From contig KV835868.1 in the NCBI GenBank assembly GCA_001838165.1, positions 72,256 to 136,255 on the forward strand: DNA of 64,000 bases, written 5' to 3'. The position numbers and the translations under genes were made by a program. Positions 34,734 to 43,662 of the stretch are shown here, piece by piece; the first letter of the stretch is position 1, and each line of letters begins with the position of its first letter. The notes beneath the pieces were generated by a model that worked only from the letters and a program-made list of their open reading frames with translations, was not told the DNA's origin and did no database searches. The stretch is from Actinomyces sp. HMSC035G02. GTDB lineage: Bacteria; Actinomycetota; Actinomycetes; Actinomycetales; Actinomycetaceae.

Positions 34734-36081
34734 TGACGGGCTCCGTTTCGATGGTCGGGCGATGGGTGGGGATGAGCATGAAGACGACGAAGAGGATTGC
34801 GAGCAGGGCCATGGTGGCCGCGTAGGCCAAGGATGCGCCCATCATGGCGAAGGAGCGCACCAGCGGCGCCGCCGCCAGGTAGGCGGTCCCTCCCGCGATC
34901 AGGAACGCCACGAGGACCGCGCGCAGGCGGCGCATGGTCGCCAGCGCGTAGTAGAGGATGACGCCGGCCGCGTTGAGGGCGCCACCGAGGACGAGCACCA
35001 TCAGCTCAGGCACATAGTCGGACACGTCCGTGCCAAACACGAGGGTCAGGAGCGGAGCGCCGATGACGTAGGTGACGAGCGCGACGAGGACGAATGCGCC
35101 CGCGGTCGTGAGGAGGCCGCGGCGAACGATCGCGAAAAACTCCCCGCGCTTGCCCTCCGCCCATCGCAGCGCCATGCGGGTGAGCAGCGGACGGAAGACG
35201 AACAGCGACAGCATGTTGATCGCGACCGCAGGCATGTAGATGATCGCGAAGACACCCAGCTCCTCGTCGCCGAGGCTCGCGTGAATCGCGAAGCGCGGGG
35301 CGTTCGCCAGGTACTGGTTGAGGAACGCGGCGATGAACAGGGGCAGGCATTCCCACAGGATCCCGCCGATGCCTCGTAGATTGAACGAGGGCAGCAGTGA
35401 GAACAGGCCGCGCGCGGGGAGCCCGTACGCGACGACGAGCACCACGCAGGTGACCGCGAAGGTGACGAGCGTGGCGAGGAGCAGATCCTGCGTGACCCAG
35501 TACAGGCCCGACCACAGGAACGTCGTCGTGAAGATGCGCGCGAAACAGGCCTTGCCGGCGATGTCGAGGCGCCCGGAGCGCTGAAACTCCGAGTAGTACA
35601 CGTCCTCGAAGGCGTCGAAAATACGCAGCAGCGCCATCGCCGCGATGACCGTGAACGCGGGGTAGGGGTCCTTCGTCGAGGAGTTCCACGAGTGGATGAG
35701 GATCAGGCACACCATGACCAGGCAGGTCAACAGCCTCGTGGACAGGTAGGTGCCGAAGTCGAAGCGGCGCCGCACGTCGGTCACGTGGAAGGTACGCACC
35801 TCGTACAGGCCCACCGTCTGGTACTGCTGGCCGATCGCCAGCGCGAGGGTGAACAGGCCATACTGGGCGCGCGCAAAGGAATCCGTGGTGCCCGAGCGCA
35901 TGATCGCCACGCCCATGATGACCACGGCGAGGCTCGACATGAGGGAGGCGGCCGTGTTCCACAGGTAGTCGCGCCCCAGCTGGCCGCGCGACTCGAGGGC
36001 CTCCTCCGTGGTCTCGACCTGCGCGTTGCCGGCGGCCTGTGCGTCAGGAAGGGACGAGGCCGTGGTGTCCTTCTCGCTCAC
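34726..36081 (-). CDS. Polysaccharide flippase (Wzx/MATE-like)
   Basis: A 451-residue membrane protein with 12-14 hydrophobic helices after a 35-residue polar N-terminus. The layout (QLGRDYLWNTAASLMSSL first helix, paired helices throughout, basic cytosolic loops) fits the oligosaccharide flippase branch. It would turn lipid-linked glycan across the membrane. It overlaps the licD gene upstream by 4 bp. The window also encodes an ABC exporter, so two glycans or two export stages are likely. Confidence 0.85.
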   Translation of the reverse strand: MSEKDTTASSLPDAQAAGNAQVETTEEALESRGQLGRDYLWNTAASLMSSLAVVIMGVAIMRSGTTDSFARAQYGLFTLALAIGQQYQTVGLYEVRTFHVTDVRRRFDFGTYLSTRLLTCLVMVCLILIHSWNSSTKDPYPAFTVIAAMALLRIFDAFEDVYYSEFQRSGRLDIAGKACFARIFTTTFLWSGLYWVTQDLLLATLVTFAVTCVVLVVAYGLPARGLFSLLPSFNLRGIGGILWECLPLFIAAFLNQYLANAPRFAIHASLGDEELGVFAIIYMPAVAINMLSLFVFRPLLTRMALRWAEGKRGEFFAIVRRGLLTTAGAFVLVALVTYVIGAPLLTLVFGTDVSDYVPELMVLVLGGALNAAGVILYYALATMRRLRAVLVAFLIAGGTAYLAAAPLVRSFAMMGASLAYAATMALLAILFVVFMLIPTHRPTIETEPVSD

Positions 36082-36977
36082 GCGCCGGCCTCCTCGGAGG
36101 CCTGGGGTCCCGGATCATTCGGCCCGAAAACGATGTGGAAGGGCTCGTGTGTCACCCGATCTTCAGGATCCGGAATGCGCATGTAATCCCCGTAGCCGCG
36201 CGTGAGCACGACGTCGTACGCGGCGGGAATGCGCACCGTGATGTCCTCGAAAGGAACGGAGCGAGCAGGGAAGAGCTCAGCCTCGGAGGCGCTCCAGCGA
36301 CGCGGGTCGCGCGTCGAAAAATCGCCGAACAGGATTGAGCCGTCGGCTGCCTTCTGCGGGTTCTCGCGGCCCTTGAGGGCGGCGCGCAGCCAGCGCCGGT
36401 ACAGCGAGGCCTCGTTGACGCGCAGCGCCCGCATTCCCCAGTGGGCGCAGGCCATCGCCGCGGAGGCCAGCTGGCGCGCGGGTGTGGGCAGGCCCGTCGG
36501 CGGGTTGGGGATGGAACGCAGGAACATGAGGCGCGCCCACAGCCACGTGCCGCGCGACTGGGCGCGGAAGCGACCGGGGTCGTCCGCGATCTCATCCAGG
36601 ACGAACAGGTCCACGCCGATCGGCATGCGGAACGAGCGGTCCTTCGCGACCTTCGAGACGAACTCCGAGCCCTTCAAGCCCAGCACGCCGAAGCTGATCG
36701 GATAGTTGGGGTGAGTGGCGGGGGAAGCGATGAAGAACTCCTCCCCGAGGAGGGCCGGGGCCTTGGCGATGAAACGCTCGTAATCCTCCCGGGGCATGCA
36801 CACGTCCCCGTCGTCGTCCCACGGGATGAAGCCCTGGTGGCGCACAGCTCCGATCGCCGTGCCACCGTAGGCGACGTAGCGCAGATCGAGGAGGGCGCAC
36901 ACGCGGTCGATCTCGGCGAGGCAGCGCTTGGTCACGCGCTGAATGGCTGCCAGGGTTGCGGGGTCTGCTGCGCTCAT
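36078..36977 (-). CDS. LicD-family phosphotransferase 1
   Basis: A 299-residue LicD protein. YVAYGGTAIGAVRHQGFIPW followed by DDDGDVCM is the catalytic GT-IGAVRH...PWDDD signature, and EDYERF follows. LicD enzymes move phosphorylcholine, or a related phosphate ester, from a CDP carrier onto a glycan. ATG at 36977 follows GGAGAACTG. It is adjacent to a second licD (31 bp) and to a licCA fusion, which makes phosphorylcholine the most probable group. Confidence 0.88.
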   Translation of the reverse strand: MSAADPATLAAIQRVTKRCLAEIDRVCALLDLRYVAYGGTAIGAVRHQGFIPWDDDGDVCMPREDYERFIAKAPALLGEEFFIASPATHPNYPISFGVLGLKGSEFVSKVAKDRSFRMPIGVDLFVLDEIADDPGRFRAQSRGTWLWARLMFLRSIPNPPTGLPTPARQLASAAMACAHWGMRALRVNEASLYRRWLRAALKGRENPQKAADGSILFGDFSTRDPRRWSASEAELFPARSVPFEDITVRIPAAYDVVLTRGYGDYMRIPDPEDRVTHEPFHIVFGPNDPGPQASEEAGA

Positions 36978-37008
36978 CAGTTCTCCGATTGTTTCAGGGC
37001 CGTGAGGC

Positions 37009-37866
37009 TTACAGGCTGTCGGCGTAGGGGCCAAAGTCGATGACCGCGGCCTCATGGTTGTAGCGCTGCTCCGGGGGAGGCAGCTGCATGTAGTCGCCGT
37101 ATCCGCGGCGCAGCAGGGCGTCGTACTCGTTTTGGATCATCACCGTGATGTCCTCGAAAGGAACGTCGCGGGTGGGGAAGAACTCTTCCTCGCGCACGAT
37201 CCAGTTCTGCGGGTCGCGCATCGTGAAGTCCGCGTACACGCCCGTGCCCGCACCCTCGTAGCGGCGAACCGCGCGCTCCCACCGAGCCTGCAGGCTCGCC
37301 GGCGTCGCGCGCACCGCCTTCAGGCCCAGGTGCGCGAGGGTCGTCGCCGAGAAAATCAAGGCCTTCTTCCAGGCGGGAGTGTTGATCAGGTGCGGACGAG
37401 GGGTGCCCTGCAAGAACAGCAGGCGACCCCACAGCCACGACTGGCGCGACATCTCCTGGAAGGCCTTCTCGTCGGACGGAATCTCATCGAGAGGCAGGAT
37501 GTCAAGGAAGAAGGGCATCCGGTACTTCGAGTCCTTGTCCGCCTCGGGGATCAACAGGGTTCCCGGCATGACCATCTTCGTGAACATGAAGGGGAAGTCG
37601 TCGCGTGTGCGCGTGTTATCCAGGCGGAAACGCTCGTCCAGCAGGGCGGGTGCCTCGGCCAGGAAACGCTCGTAGTCGGCGCGCGTCATCATCACGTCGA
37701 TGTCGTCATCCCACGGAATAAAGCCGCCGTGGCGGATTGCGCCGATCGCCGTGCCGCCGTAGATCGCATAGGACACCCCGATGCGTCGGCACACCCGGTC
37801 CAGCTCGGCCAGGATCAGCGTCAGGAGCTTCTGGACCTTGCGCAGGTCGGTCTCGGGTGTCGTCAT
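37009..37866 (-). CDS. LicD-family phosphotransferase 2
   Basis: A 285-residue LicD paralogue: YAIYGGTAIGAIRHGGFIPW then DDDIDVMM, nearer to the canonical motif than its neighbour. The C-terminal FEDITVMIQNEYDALLRRGY is also shared by both. ATG at 37866 follows TCGGAGGACTG. Two LicD copies occur in pneumococci, where each acts on a different sugar of the repeat; the same division is inferred here. Confidence 0.9.
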   Translation of the reverse strand: MTTPETDLRKVQKLLTLILAELDRVCRRIGVSYAIYGGTAIGAIRHGGFIPWDDDIDVMMTRADYERFLAEAPALLDERFRLDNTRTRDDFPFMFTKMVMPGTLLIPEADKDSKYRMPFFLDILPLDEIPSDEKAFQEMSRQSWLWGRLLFLQGTPRPHLINTPAWKKALIFSATTLAHLGLKAVRATPASLQARWERAVRRYEGAGTGVYADFTMRDPQNWIVREEEFFPTRDVPFEDITVMIQNEYDALLRRGYGDYMQLPPPEQRYNHEAAVIDFGPYADSL

Positions 37867-37887
37867 CAGTCCTCCGAATATGACAAA

Positions 37888-37915
37888 GCGGGTGGGCGCG
37901 CCTGCGCCCACCCGC
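37888..37915 (-). terminator. Intra-operon hairpin between licB-like gene and licD2
   Basis: GCGGGTGGGCG (37888-37898) pairs with CGCCCACCCGC (37905-37915), followed on the minus strand by TTTGTC. It fills the only real gap in an otherwise overlapping operon, so it could attenuate or protect the mRNA. Confidence 0.6.
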
Positions 37916-37922
37916 CATTGTC

Positions 37923-38897
37923 TCACGCCTGGGAGCTCGTGACCTTCTCCGTTCGCTTGGGAAGCAGGTCACCCCAGTTGGAGGTGGCCGCCAGGACCGT
38001 GCCCACGAGGATCACGACGCAGCACACCACCTGGGTGGCCGTGGGCACCGTGCCCTGCAGGACGAGTGCGAAGATGATCGCCCACGCCGAGTAGGAGATG
38101 TTCAGAGCCATACCGCGCGAAGCGCCGATCGCCGACAGTGCCTTGTAATAGAAGAGGTACGAGGCAGTGCCCGCCAAGCCGGCCAGCGCCACGACGCCCG
38201 CCGACAGGTGAGCCAGCGAATGCAGCGTGAAGCCGAAAACGCCCGCGATGGGTGCCACGATGAACAGGTACACGACCGCCGAGGTCGTCTCGCGGATCTG
38301 GAGGGCCACCTCGTTATCCACGGCCTCGTCGCGCATGCCCCACGTGAGGATCACGGCCTCGGACCCCCAACCGATCACGCAGGCCAGCGCGCCGACCACG
38401 CCGAGGATCGCATTGCCGCCCTCGATCGGCTCCGACGTCGCCGACCAACCCGTCGCGACGATCGCGCCAAGCGCGACCAGGAGGGCCACGATCTGGCGGG
38501 GAGCCATGCGCTCCTTCAAGAGGATGAAAGCCAGCAGGGTGCCCAGCGCCGGGTAGAACGTCGAAATGATCGCGGTCAGTCCCGGGCCGATGTTGTCGAT
38601 CGCGATCAGGTAGCCGCTCATGCCGATCGGGCCGCCCAGGAGGGCCGCTGCGATGACCGACTTACCGGGGCGCGTGCGCAGCGCCGCCCAGGTGTCCTTC
38701 AGGCGGCCTCGGAGAGCCATATACACGACCAGGATGACGGCACACGCAACGTCGTGCAGGACCGCGCCGGCGAGCGCCGACTGGCCGAAGTCGGCAAATG
38801 GGATCATGGCCAGTGCGATCGCCAGCACGACCGTGTCCAGGCCCCATAGAGCGCCCGAGAAGAAGCCGTAGCGCTTGCCTCCGTGCTGAGTTTTCAT
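37923..38897 (-). CDS. EamA/DMT-family permease, LicB-like
   Basis: A 324-residue drug/metabolite-transporter-fold protein with ten helices in two EamA repeats (about 15-150 and 165-300). Placed between licCA and licD it corresponds to LicB, the choline importer of lic loci; the N-terminal KRYGFFSGALWGLDTVVLAI agrees with a LicB-type protein. ATGA overlap with licCA shows tight coupling. Choline as substrate is inferred from context, not from residues. Confidence 0.8.
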   Translation of the reverse strand: MKTQHGGKRYGFFSGALWGLDTVVLAIALAMIPFADFGQSALAGAVLHDVACAVILVVYMALRGRLKDTWAALRTRPGKSVIAAALLGGPIGMSGYLIAIDNIGPGLTAIISTFYPALGTLLAFILLKERMAPRQIVALLVALGAIVATGWSATSEPIEGGNAILGVVGALACVIGWGSEAVILTWGMRDEAVDNEVALQIRETTSAVVYLFIVAPIAGVFGFTLHSLAHLSAGVVALAGLAGTASYLFYYKALSAIGASRGMALNISYSAWAIIFALVLQGTVPTATQVVCCVVILVGTVLAATSNWGDLLPKRTEKVTSSQA

Positions 38898-40723
38898 GCC
38901 AGTTTACCTTCCGTGGAGATCTGAGTGCTCGAGGCGGCCTCGTAGGCTGCGAGCAGGGAATCGAGTGTGCGTGTCGCGTGGGAGTAGTAGATGTAGAGCC
39001 ACTCGCCGACGTCGTCGCCTTCGGCCTCCTTGACCAGCGCCCACAGGTACCAGCACCAGCCGGCGAACACCTCGTAGGCGAAGAAGTGGCGCGCCTCGCG
39101 CTCGGAGGGGGCGTGGCCCAGGTAGTACTCGAGGGCGGCGGCCGCGCGCTCGCGGGTCATCTCCGCAGTGCACACGGTCATTGTGCCGAAGTCGGCGGCC
39201 ATGTCCGACATGCCCGCGTACTCCCAGTCGATGAGGCTGATCTTTCCGTCCTTATCCACCAGGAAGTTCGGCGGGAAGAAGTCGTTGTGCGAGGGGACTT
39301 TGTCGAAGCCGTCCGCGTCTGCGAAGGCCTTCAGGCGCAGGACCTTGTCGCGCAGCTCAAAGTATCCGGGAACGTCGATGGGGCCGAAGGCCTTGAGGAG
39401 GCCCTCGTAGCGCAAGCCTTCGGTGACAAAGTCGAAGGAGCGGTCCAGCACGCGACCGGAGGTGTGCAGAGCGCGGTCCATCTCCATGGCCGCCTTGAGC
39501 TCCTCGGGGCGGGTGACGTCCAGGTTGCGCACGTCGCGCACGAAGCGCGAGATCTTCCAGCCCGCTGCGGGGTCACCCGTGAGGAAGGTGTCGTCGATGC
39601 CGAGCTCTGCGGCCAGGCGCAGGCCGGCGAACTCCGCGCTGCGGTCCACGATCTTTTCTGTGCCGATGCCGGGGTGGCGATACACGTATTCGTCGTCGCC
39701 TACCGTGAAGTGGCACGACAGGTTCGTGATGCCCTGCTTAAGCGGGTAGAAGTCGCGGATGTCCGACTTCTGACAGCCCAGGGTTTCCACGATGTGATCG
39801 AAGACCTCAGAGTCCACGTTCTCCATGAACAGGGGATCGAAGTTGCGCAGCTCGTCGACCGAATCGAACTCGTGGATGACGCCGTCCGGGTAGCGGCGGA
39901 TCACCATGTCGAAGGACTTGATGTGGTCCAGGTAGATGGACTCCCACAGCTTCGACACCGTCTCGGGCAGGTGGTAGACCTGCTCGAGGATTTCGCGGAA
40001 CTTCGCGGAAAAGACGCGGTCGAAGTAGACATGGCCGAGCATGACCCACGCGTCCTTGCCGCCCACGGTCGCGCCCGTGATGCGGTCGCCCGGACCCGTT
40101 TTGATGCACCACTCGTCGGTGGGACCCTCGACGTAGTTCGCCGAGTAGTAGGACTTGTACACGTAGGGTTCGAAGGGGTTCGTGGTGAAGTAGTCGTCCG
40201 AAGAACACACGTAGGTGTTGTCCAGGCGGTCCTTGACGAGCCACAGGGACCCGTTGTTGTTGCGCGTGGCGTATTCGCGGTTGATGACAATGTCGACGCC
40301 GTACTTGTCGGCCAGGTAGAAGAAGTATTCCTTCTTGTAGCCCACGACCAGCGCGATGTTCGTGATGCCGGCTTCGTGGAGCTGGCGGATCTGACGCTCG
40401 ACGAGGATCTCGCCACGCACCTTGAGCGTGCCCTTGGGGCGCTCGTAGCTAATGGGGGCGAAGCGCGAGGACAGGCCTGCGGCCATGATGACGGCGCCCG
40501 TGACGCGGTAGGGCTCGAGGGCCTCGCGGCCCGCGTCGGTGATCGCGCGCTCGTCGATGTAGCCGGCGGCCTCGCACTCGCGGGTGGCGGTGTTGACGCG
40601 CCCCAGGCTCATGCCGGTCGCCTCCGACAGTGCCCGCTGCGTGAGGGGAGCGTCGGCCTTGGCCAGTGTGTTCAGGATGTTGAATTGGGGCTCGCTGAGC
40701 GTGCCGACGTTGGTCGTGGGCAT
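38894..40723 (-). CDS. LicC-LicA fusion with N-terminal winged helix
   Basis: A 609-residue, three-part protein. Residues 1-70 form a MarR-like winged helix (LSEPQFNILNTLAKADAPLT). Residues about 75-310 are a nucleotidyltransferase (VIMAAGLSSRF at 79-88, then RPKGTL), as in LicC, making CDP-choline. Residues about 320-600 are a choline-kinase/APH-like kinase, as in LicA, with SHNDFFPPNF (Asp481) and LIDWEYAG (Asp499). It would take imported choline to CDP-choline in one polypeptide. ATG at 40723 follows GAAAGGTGATCGC. First gene of the operon. Confidence 0.88.
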   Translation of the reverse strand: MPTTNVGTLSEPQFNILNTLAKADAPLTQRALSEATGMSLGRVNTATRECEAAGYIDERAITDAGREALEPYRVTGAVIMAAGLSSRFAPISYERPKGTLKVRGEILVERQIRQLHEAGITNIALVVGYKKEYFFYLADKYGVDIVINREYATRNNNGSLWLVKDRLDNTYVCSSDDYFTTNPFEPYVYKSYYSANYVEGPTDEWCIKTGPGDRITGATVGGKDAWVMLGHVYFDRVFSAKFREILEQVYHLPETVSKLWESIYLDHIKSFDMVIRRYPDGVIHEFDSVDELRNFDPLFMENVDSEVFDHIVETLGCQKSDIRDFYPLKQGITNLSCHFTVGDDEYVYRHPGIGTEKIVDRSAEFAGLRLAAELGIDDTFLTGDPAAGWKISRFVRDVRNLDVTRPEELKAAMEMDRALHTSGRVLDRSFDFVTEGLRYEGLLKAFGPIDVPGYFELRDKVLRLKAFADADGFDKVPSHNDFFPPNFLVDKDGKISLIDWEYAGMSDMAADFGTMTVCTAEMTRERAAAALEYYLGHAPSEREARHFFAYEVFAGWCWYLWALVKEAEGDDVGEWLYIYYSHATRTLDSLLAAYEAASSTQISTEGKLA

Positions 40724-40769
40724 GCGATCACCTTTCGTTCATGGAAGTCGCCTGTGCGCTACGTGTTCG

Positions 40770-40798
40770 AGCGTAGCACTATTCGGCAAATTTGTGAA
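40770..40798 (-). promoter_or_regulatory. Predicted promoter of the lic operon
   Basis: On the minus strand TTCACA (40793-40798) and TACGCT (40770-40775) are spaced by 17 bp, about 47 bp before the licCA start. The surrounding bases are A/T-richer than average. Confidence 0.5.
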
Positions 40799-40817
40799 CA
40801 GTGTGGGTGTGAAGTGG

Positions 40818-42371
40818 CTATCGACGAGGCTCGGGCTGTGTTTCTGGGAAGCGCTGCCACAGGACAACGGCCAGCCCAATCGCGATAGCGCCGGCGAGAG
40901 AGCCAATGATCCACACGGCCATCGGGCCGATCGGAGCCGTCGGCCACCACCACTCGTTGCCCGCGCTCAGGTTCCGCGTTGCGAGGTCGATCGGGTAGCC
41001 GTGCTGCGTGTACCCGAACGCGTAGCGCTCGATGACGAGGTAGAGGGCGCGGGCGTTGGTGAGCGCCCACAGGGCCGCCACAAGGCCCGTGGCTACGCGA
41101 CCGGCGATGCTGGTGGGGAGGCGGAATGCCTCGCTGCCCGCAGGCCGCCCCTCGTCGTCCGCGCGGGCGGGGGAGGGGGCCAGGAGCATGAGCGCGAAGA
41201 CCGCGAAGAGCGGCAGCATGTAGCGCGGCTGGTAGATCAGGACGTTGTTGAAGTGTCCGCGCAGGCCGATGACAACTGGAACGCCCGTAATCGCGCCGAA
41301 AACGGTGACAGCTGAGAGTGCCTTGCGCCACGTCAGGGAGCGCAGCGACCAACACAGGACGGCGACGACCACGACGGAGGCGCCGTAGGAGACGGTGCCC
41401 TGGTAGGACACGTCGTTCCATCCCGGTCCGAACAGGTGACCGACGAAGCCGCGCAGGTAGTTGGGTAACGAGGACACGTTGAGCCACGCGATGTGCGTGA
41501 GCGAGTATTCCGCCAGCTCGTTGCTCGAACCCAGGTGTGAGGCCGCCACGTTCGTGCGGGCCATGACCCAGATGCCCACGACGGAGGCGACGCACGCGAG
41601 GATCGCCTCGGGAACGATGCGCCTGCTCAGCGGTACCGCGAAGGCCAGGGCGACCGTGACGACGAAGAGGAAGAAGGCGCTGTCGCCGCGAGATGTGCAC
41701 GCCAAGACCGCGCCAGCCAGCGCGCAGGCAATCAGGCCCACCCGGCGCGGCCCCACCGACCGGGTGGCAGCCAGCAAGCCGGCAGCAAAAGCAAACGTGC
41801 CCGTCATCGCCCACGACGACGGGTTCATGCCCGCGACGAAATAGAAACCCATCGGCAGCCACGCAACCGTCACAGAAACGCTGACCGCGCGTCTCAGCCC
41901 CGAATCCGCCAGGGCGATGATCGCGCCGATCAGGCCAATCGCGAGCAGCGTGTTCACGGTGCGAAGCGCGAGGACCGCGTGGCTCGTGGAGCGCTGCACG
42001 AAGAGGTGGGCGAACTGGTAGTAACCCCACGGGTAGTTGCCGTCGTCCCAGCGCAGCGTCGGCGCCAGCTCCTCGTCCGAGGCGTTGAGGGCACACTGAG
42101 CGGAATTGTCATGGTCGAAGGCGTAGCAAGTGACGTACTCCTTGGCCAGCGACTGCGGCACCATGACGGCCTTTTCGCCGTCCTTGGTGGAAATCTGGCA
42201 GCCCGTCTCGTCCACCGGCGGAGGGCACCACATGGCCCCCACGTGGAAGTCTTCGTCCGGGGAGGCCCCGACCGGTGAAGCCACGACCCACGCCAACGAG
42301 GCCGCAATCACCGCGGCGACGAGGATGAGCGCCGCGACGAGCGTGCGGCGCTGCACGGCTGACGTGGGCAT
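40818..42371 (-). CDS. DUF2142-like polytopic membrane protein
   Basis: A 517-residue protein with about 11-13 membrane helices. After the first helix comes SPVGASPDEDFHVGAMWCPP, the DUF2142 GxSPDExxH motif, then a large extracytoplasmic loop with paired cysteines, and NPSSWAMTGTFAF in the membrane core. The fold suggests a GT-C-like lipid-linked glycosyltransferase, unproven. ATG at 42371 follows AGTAGGACACCGC. It is a paralogue of 56310-57863, with the same length. It lies upstream of the lic operon in the same direction. Confidence 0.82.
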   Translation of the reverse strand: MPTSAVQRRTLVAALILVAAVIAASLAWVVASPVGASPDEDFHVGAMWCPPPVDETGCQISTKDGEKAVMVPQSLAKEYVTCYAFDHDNSAQCALNASDEELAPTLRWDDGNYPWGYYQFAHLFVQRSTSHAVLALRTVNTLLAIGLIGAIIALADSGLRRAVSVSVTVAWLPMGFYFVAGMNPSSWAMTGTFAFAAGLLAATRSVGPRRVGLIACALAGAVLACTSRGDSAFFLFVVTVALAFAVPLSRRIVPEAILACVASVVGIWVMARTNVAASHLGSSNELAEYSLTHIAWLNVSSLPNYLRGFVGHLFGPGWNDVSYQGTVSYGASVVVVAVLCWSLRSLTWRKALSAVTVFGAITGVPVVIGLRGHFNNVLIYQPRYMLPLFAVFALMLLAPSPARADDEGRPAGSEAFRLPTSIAGRVATGLVAALWALTNARALYLVIERYAFGYTQHGYPIDLATRNLSAGNEWWWPTAPIGPMAVWIIGSLAGAIAIGLAVVLWQRFPETQPEPRR

Positions 42372-42399
42372 GCGGTGTCCTACTTCGGGCACGGTCGAG

Positions 42400-43563
42400 T
42401 CAAGAACGGGCGGCGGCGCGGAATGCCTCGATATGGACGGAAGCGGCGCGAGCCCACGTGAACTCGTCGGCGCGCGGAATCGCGGCGGCCCCCAGGGCCT
42501 CGCGACGAGCAGGGTCGTCCAGCAGCTCCGTCAGGGCCGAGGCGATCGAGTCGGGGTCGATGTCGCAGTAGGCGACGGCGTCGCCGCCGACCTCCGGCAG
42601 GGAGGTCAGACGAGTCGTCAGCGTTGCGGCACCGCAGCTCATCGCTTCCAGGACCGGCAGGCCGAAGCCCTCTGCGATCGAGGGGTAGGCCAGAATGACG
42701 CAGCCCGAGAGGAAACCGGGCAGGTCCTCGAGGGGCAGGTAGCCGGGGCGCAGGACCGTCAGGTGCTCGGGCACCGAGGCCAGGGCCGGGTCGATGTCCT
42801 CGTCCCAGCCCTTGCCGCCCGCGAGCACGAGGGCAGGCGGATTCGGGCGGTCGGAGACGGCCTTGACCCACCCGCGCACCAGGTTCGGCACGTTCTTGCG
42901 GGGCTCCAGCGTGCCCAGGAAGCCGATGTAGTCGCGGCCCTCCAGGCCCAGCGATGCCTTGACGCGTTCGCGCTCGGCGTCCGAGACCGGGTGGAAGATC
43001 GAGCGGTCCACGCCGTGATAGGCCACGTAGAACTGCGAGGGATCGCCGCCCGCGTACTTGATGGTCTCGTCGCGCGTGGCCAGCGAGGGAACCACGAGGG
43101 CGTCCGCGCGGCGAATCGCGCGGCGAATCGCCGTTGTGAAGAAGCGCTGCTTGAGGCGCGAGTGGGCCTGCGGGTGCGAGAAGAACGTCGCGTCGTGCAG
43201 TGTGATGACGACGGGAACGCCCGGGAACTGCGGGGACGTGTAGTGCGGGGAGTGCAGGACGTCGGGGCGGACCTTGCGGATCAGCTTGGGCAAGCCCGTC
43301 TGCTCCCAGGCCATGCGCGCGGGACGGGACTCGAAGCGCCGCGAAATCGGGATGATGCGGGCCGAGGGCAGGCGCGTCGCGAAGTGCTCGGCGTCGCGCT
43401 CCTGGACTGCCATCGTCAGGTCCACGCCCTGCTCGACCAGCTCGGGCACCAGGTCGTCCACGTAGCGGCCGACGCCGCCCAGGTCTGCGGGGATCGCGGT
43501 GCCGTCCAGCAGAACGCGGATCGGATGCGAGTGAGAAACGAAGTGGGCCACGATCATCCCCAT
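42400..43563 (-). CDS. Glycosyltransferase, family 4 (GT-B)
   Basis: A 387-residue retaining glycosyltransferase. DGTAIPADLGGVGRYVDDLV is the acceptor loop, and EPRKNVPNLVRGW and EGFGLPVLEAMSCG are donor-domain signatures typical of mannosyl/rhamnosyl transferases. Start codon choice is uncertain: ATG at 43563, another at 43557, or a GTG slightly inside. It is divergent from a second GT4 gene with a 99-bp shared promoter region, and 28 bp before the DUF2142-like gene. Confidence 0.88.
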   Translation of the reverse strand: MGMIVAHFVSHSHPIRVLLDGTAIPADLGGVGRYVDDLVPELVEQGVDLTMAVQERDAEHFATRLPSARIIPISRRFESRPARMAWEQTGLPKLIRKVRPDVLHSPHYTSPQFPGVPVVITLHDATFFSHPQAHSRLKQRFFTTAIRRAIRRADALVVPSLATRDETIKYAGGDPSQFYVAYHGVDRSIFHPVSDAERERVKASLGLEGRDYIGFLGTLEPRKNVPNLVRGWVKAVSDRPNPPALVLAGGKGWDEDIDPALASVPEHLTVLRPGYLPLEDLPGFLSGCVILAYPSIAEGFGLPVLEAMSCGAATLTTRLTSLPEVGGDAVAYCDIDPDSIASALTELLDDPARREALGAAAIPRADEFTWARAASVHIEAFRAAARS

Positions 43564-43662
43564 TTGGTCGGGAGCAACAACTATTCCCCTTATCGTATGC
43601 CATTTTGCGCTTGCGGATACTTTTGTTCCCGCCCCCGCGCGCCCGTGAACTACCCTGGACGC
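43564..43662. promoter_or_regulatory. Divergent promoter region between two glycosyltransferases
   Basis: An A/T-richer 99-bp gap (CTATTCCCCTTATCGTATGCC and GGATACTTTTGTTCC) that must contain both promoters. No operator palindrome was recognised. Confidence 0.5.

Noticed and set aside
38894..40723. Aminoglycoside phosphotransferase (resistance) reading of the kinase domain
   Set aside because: The APH-like fold is shared with choline kinases; fusion to a LicC-type domain and licB/licD neighbours favour choline metabolism.
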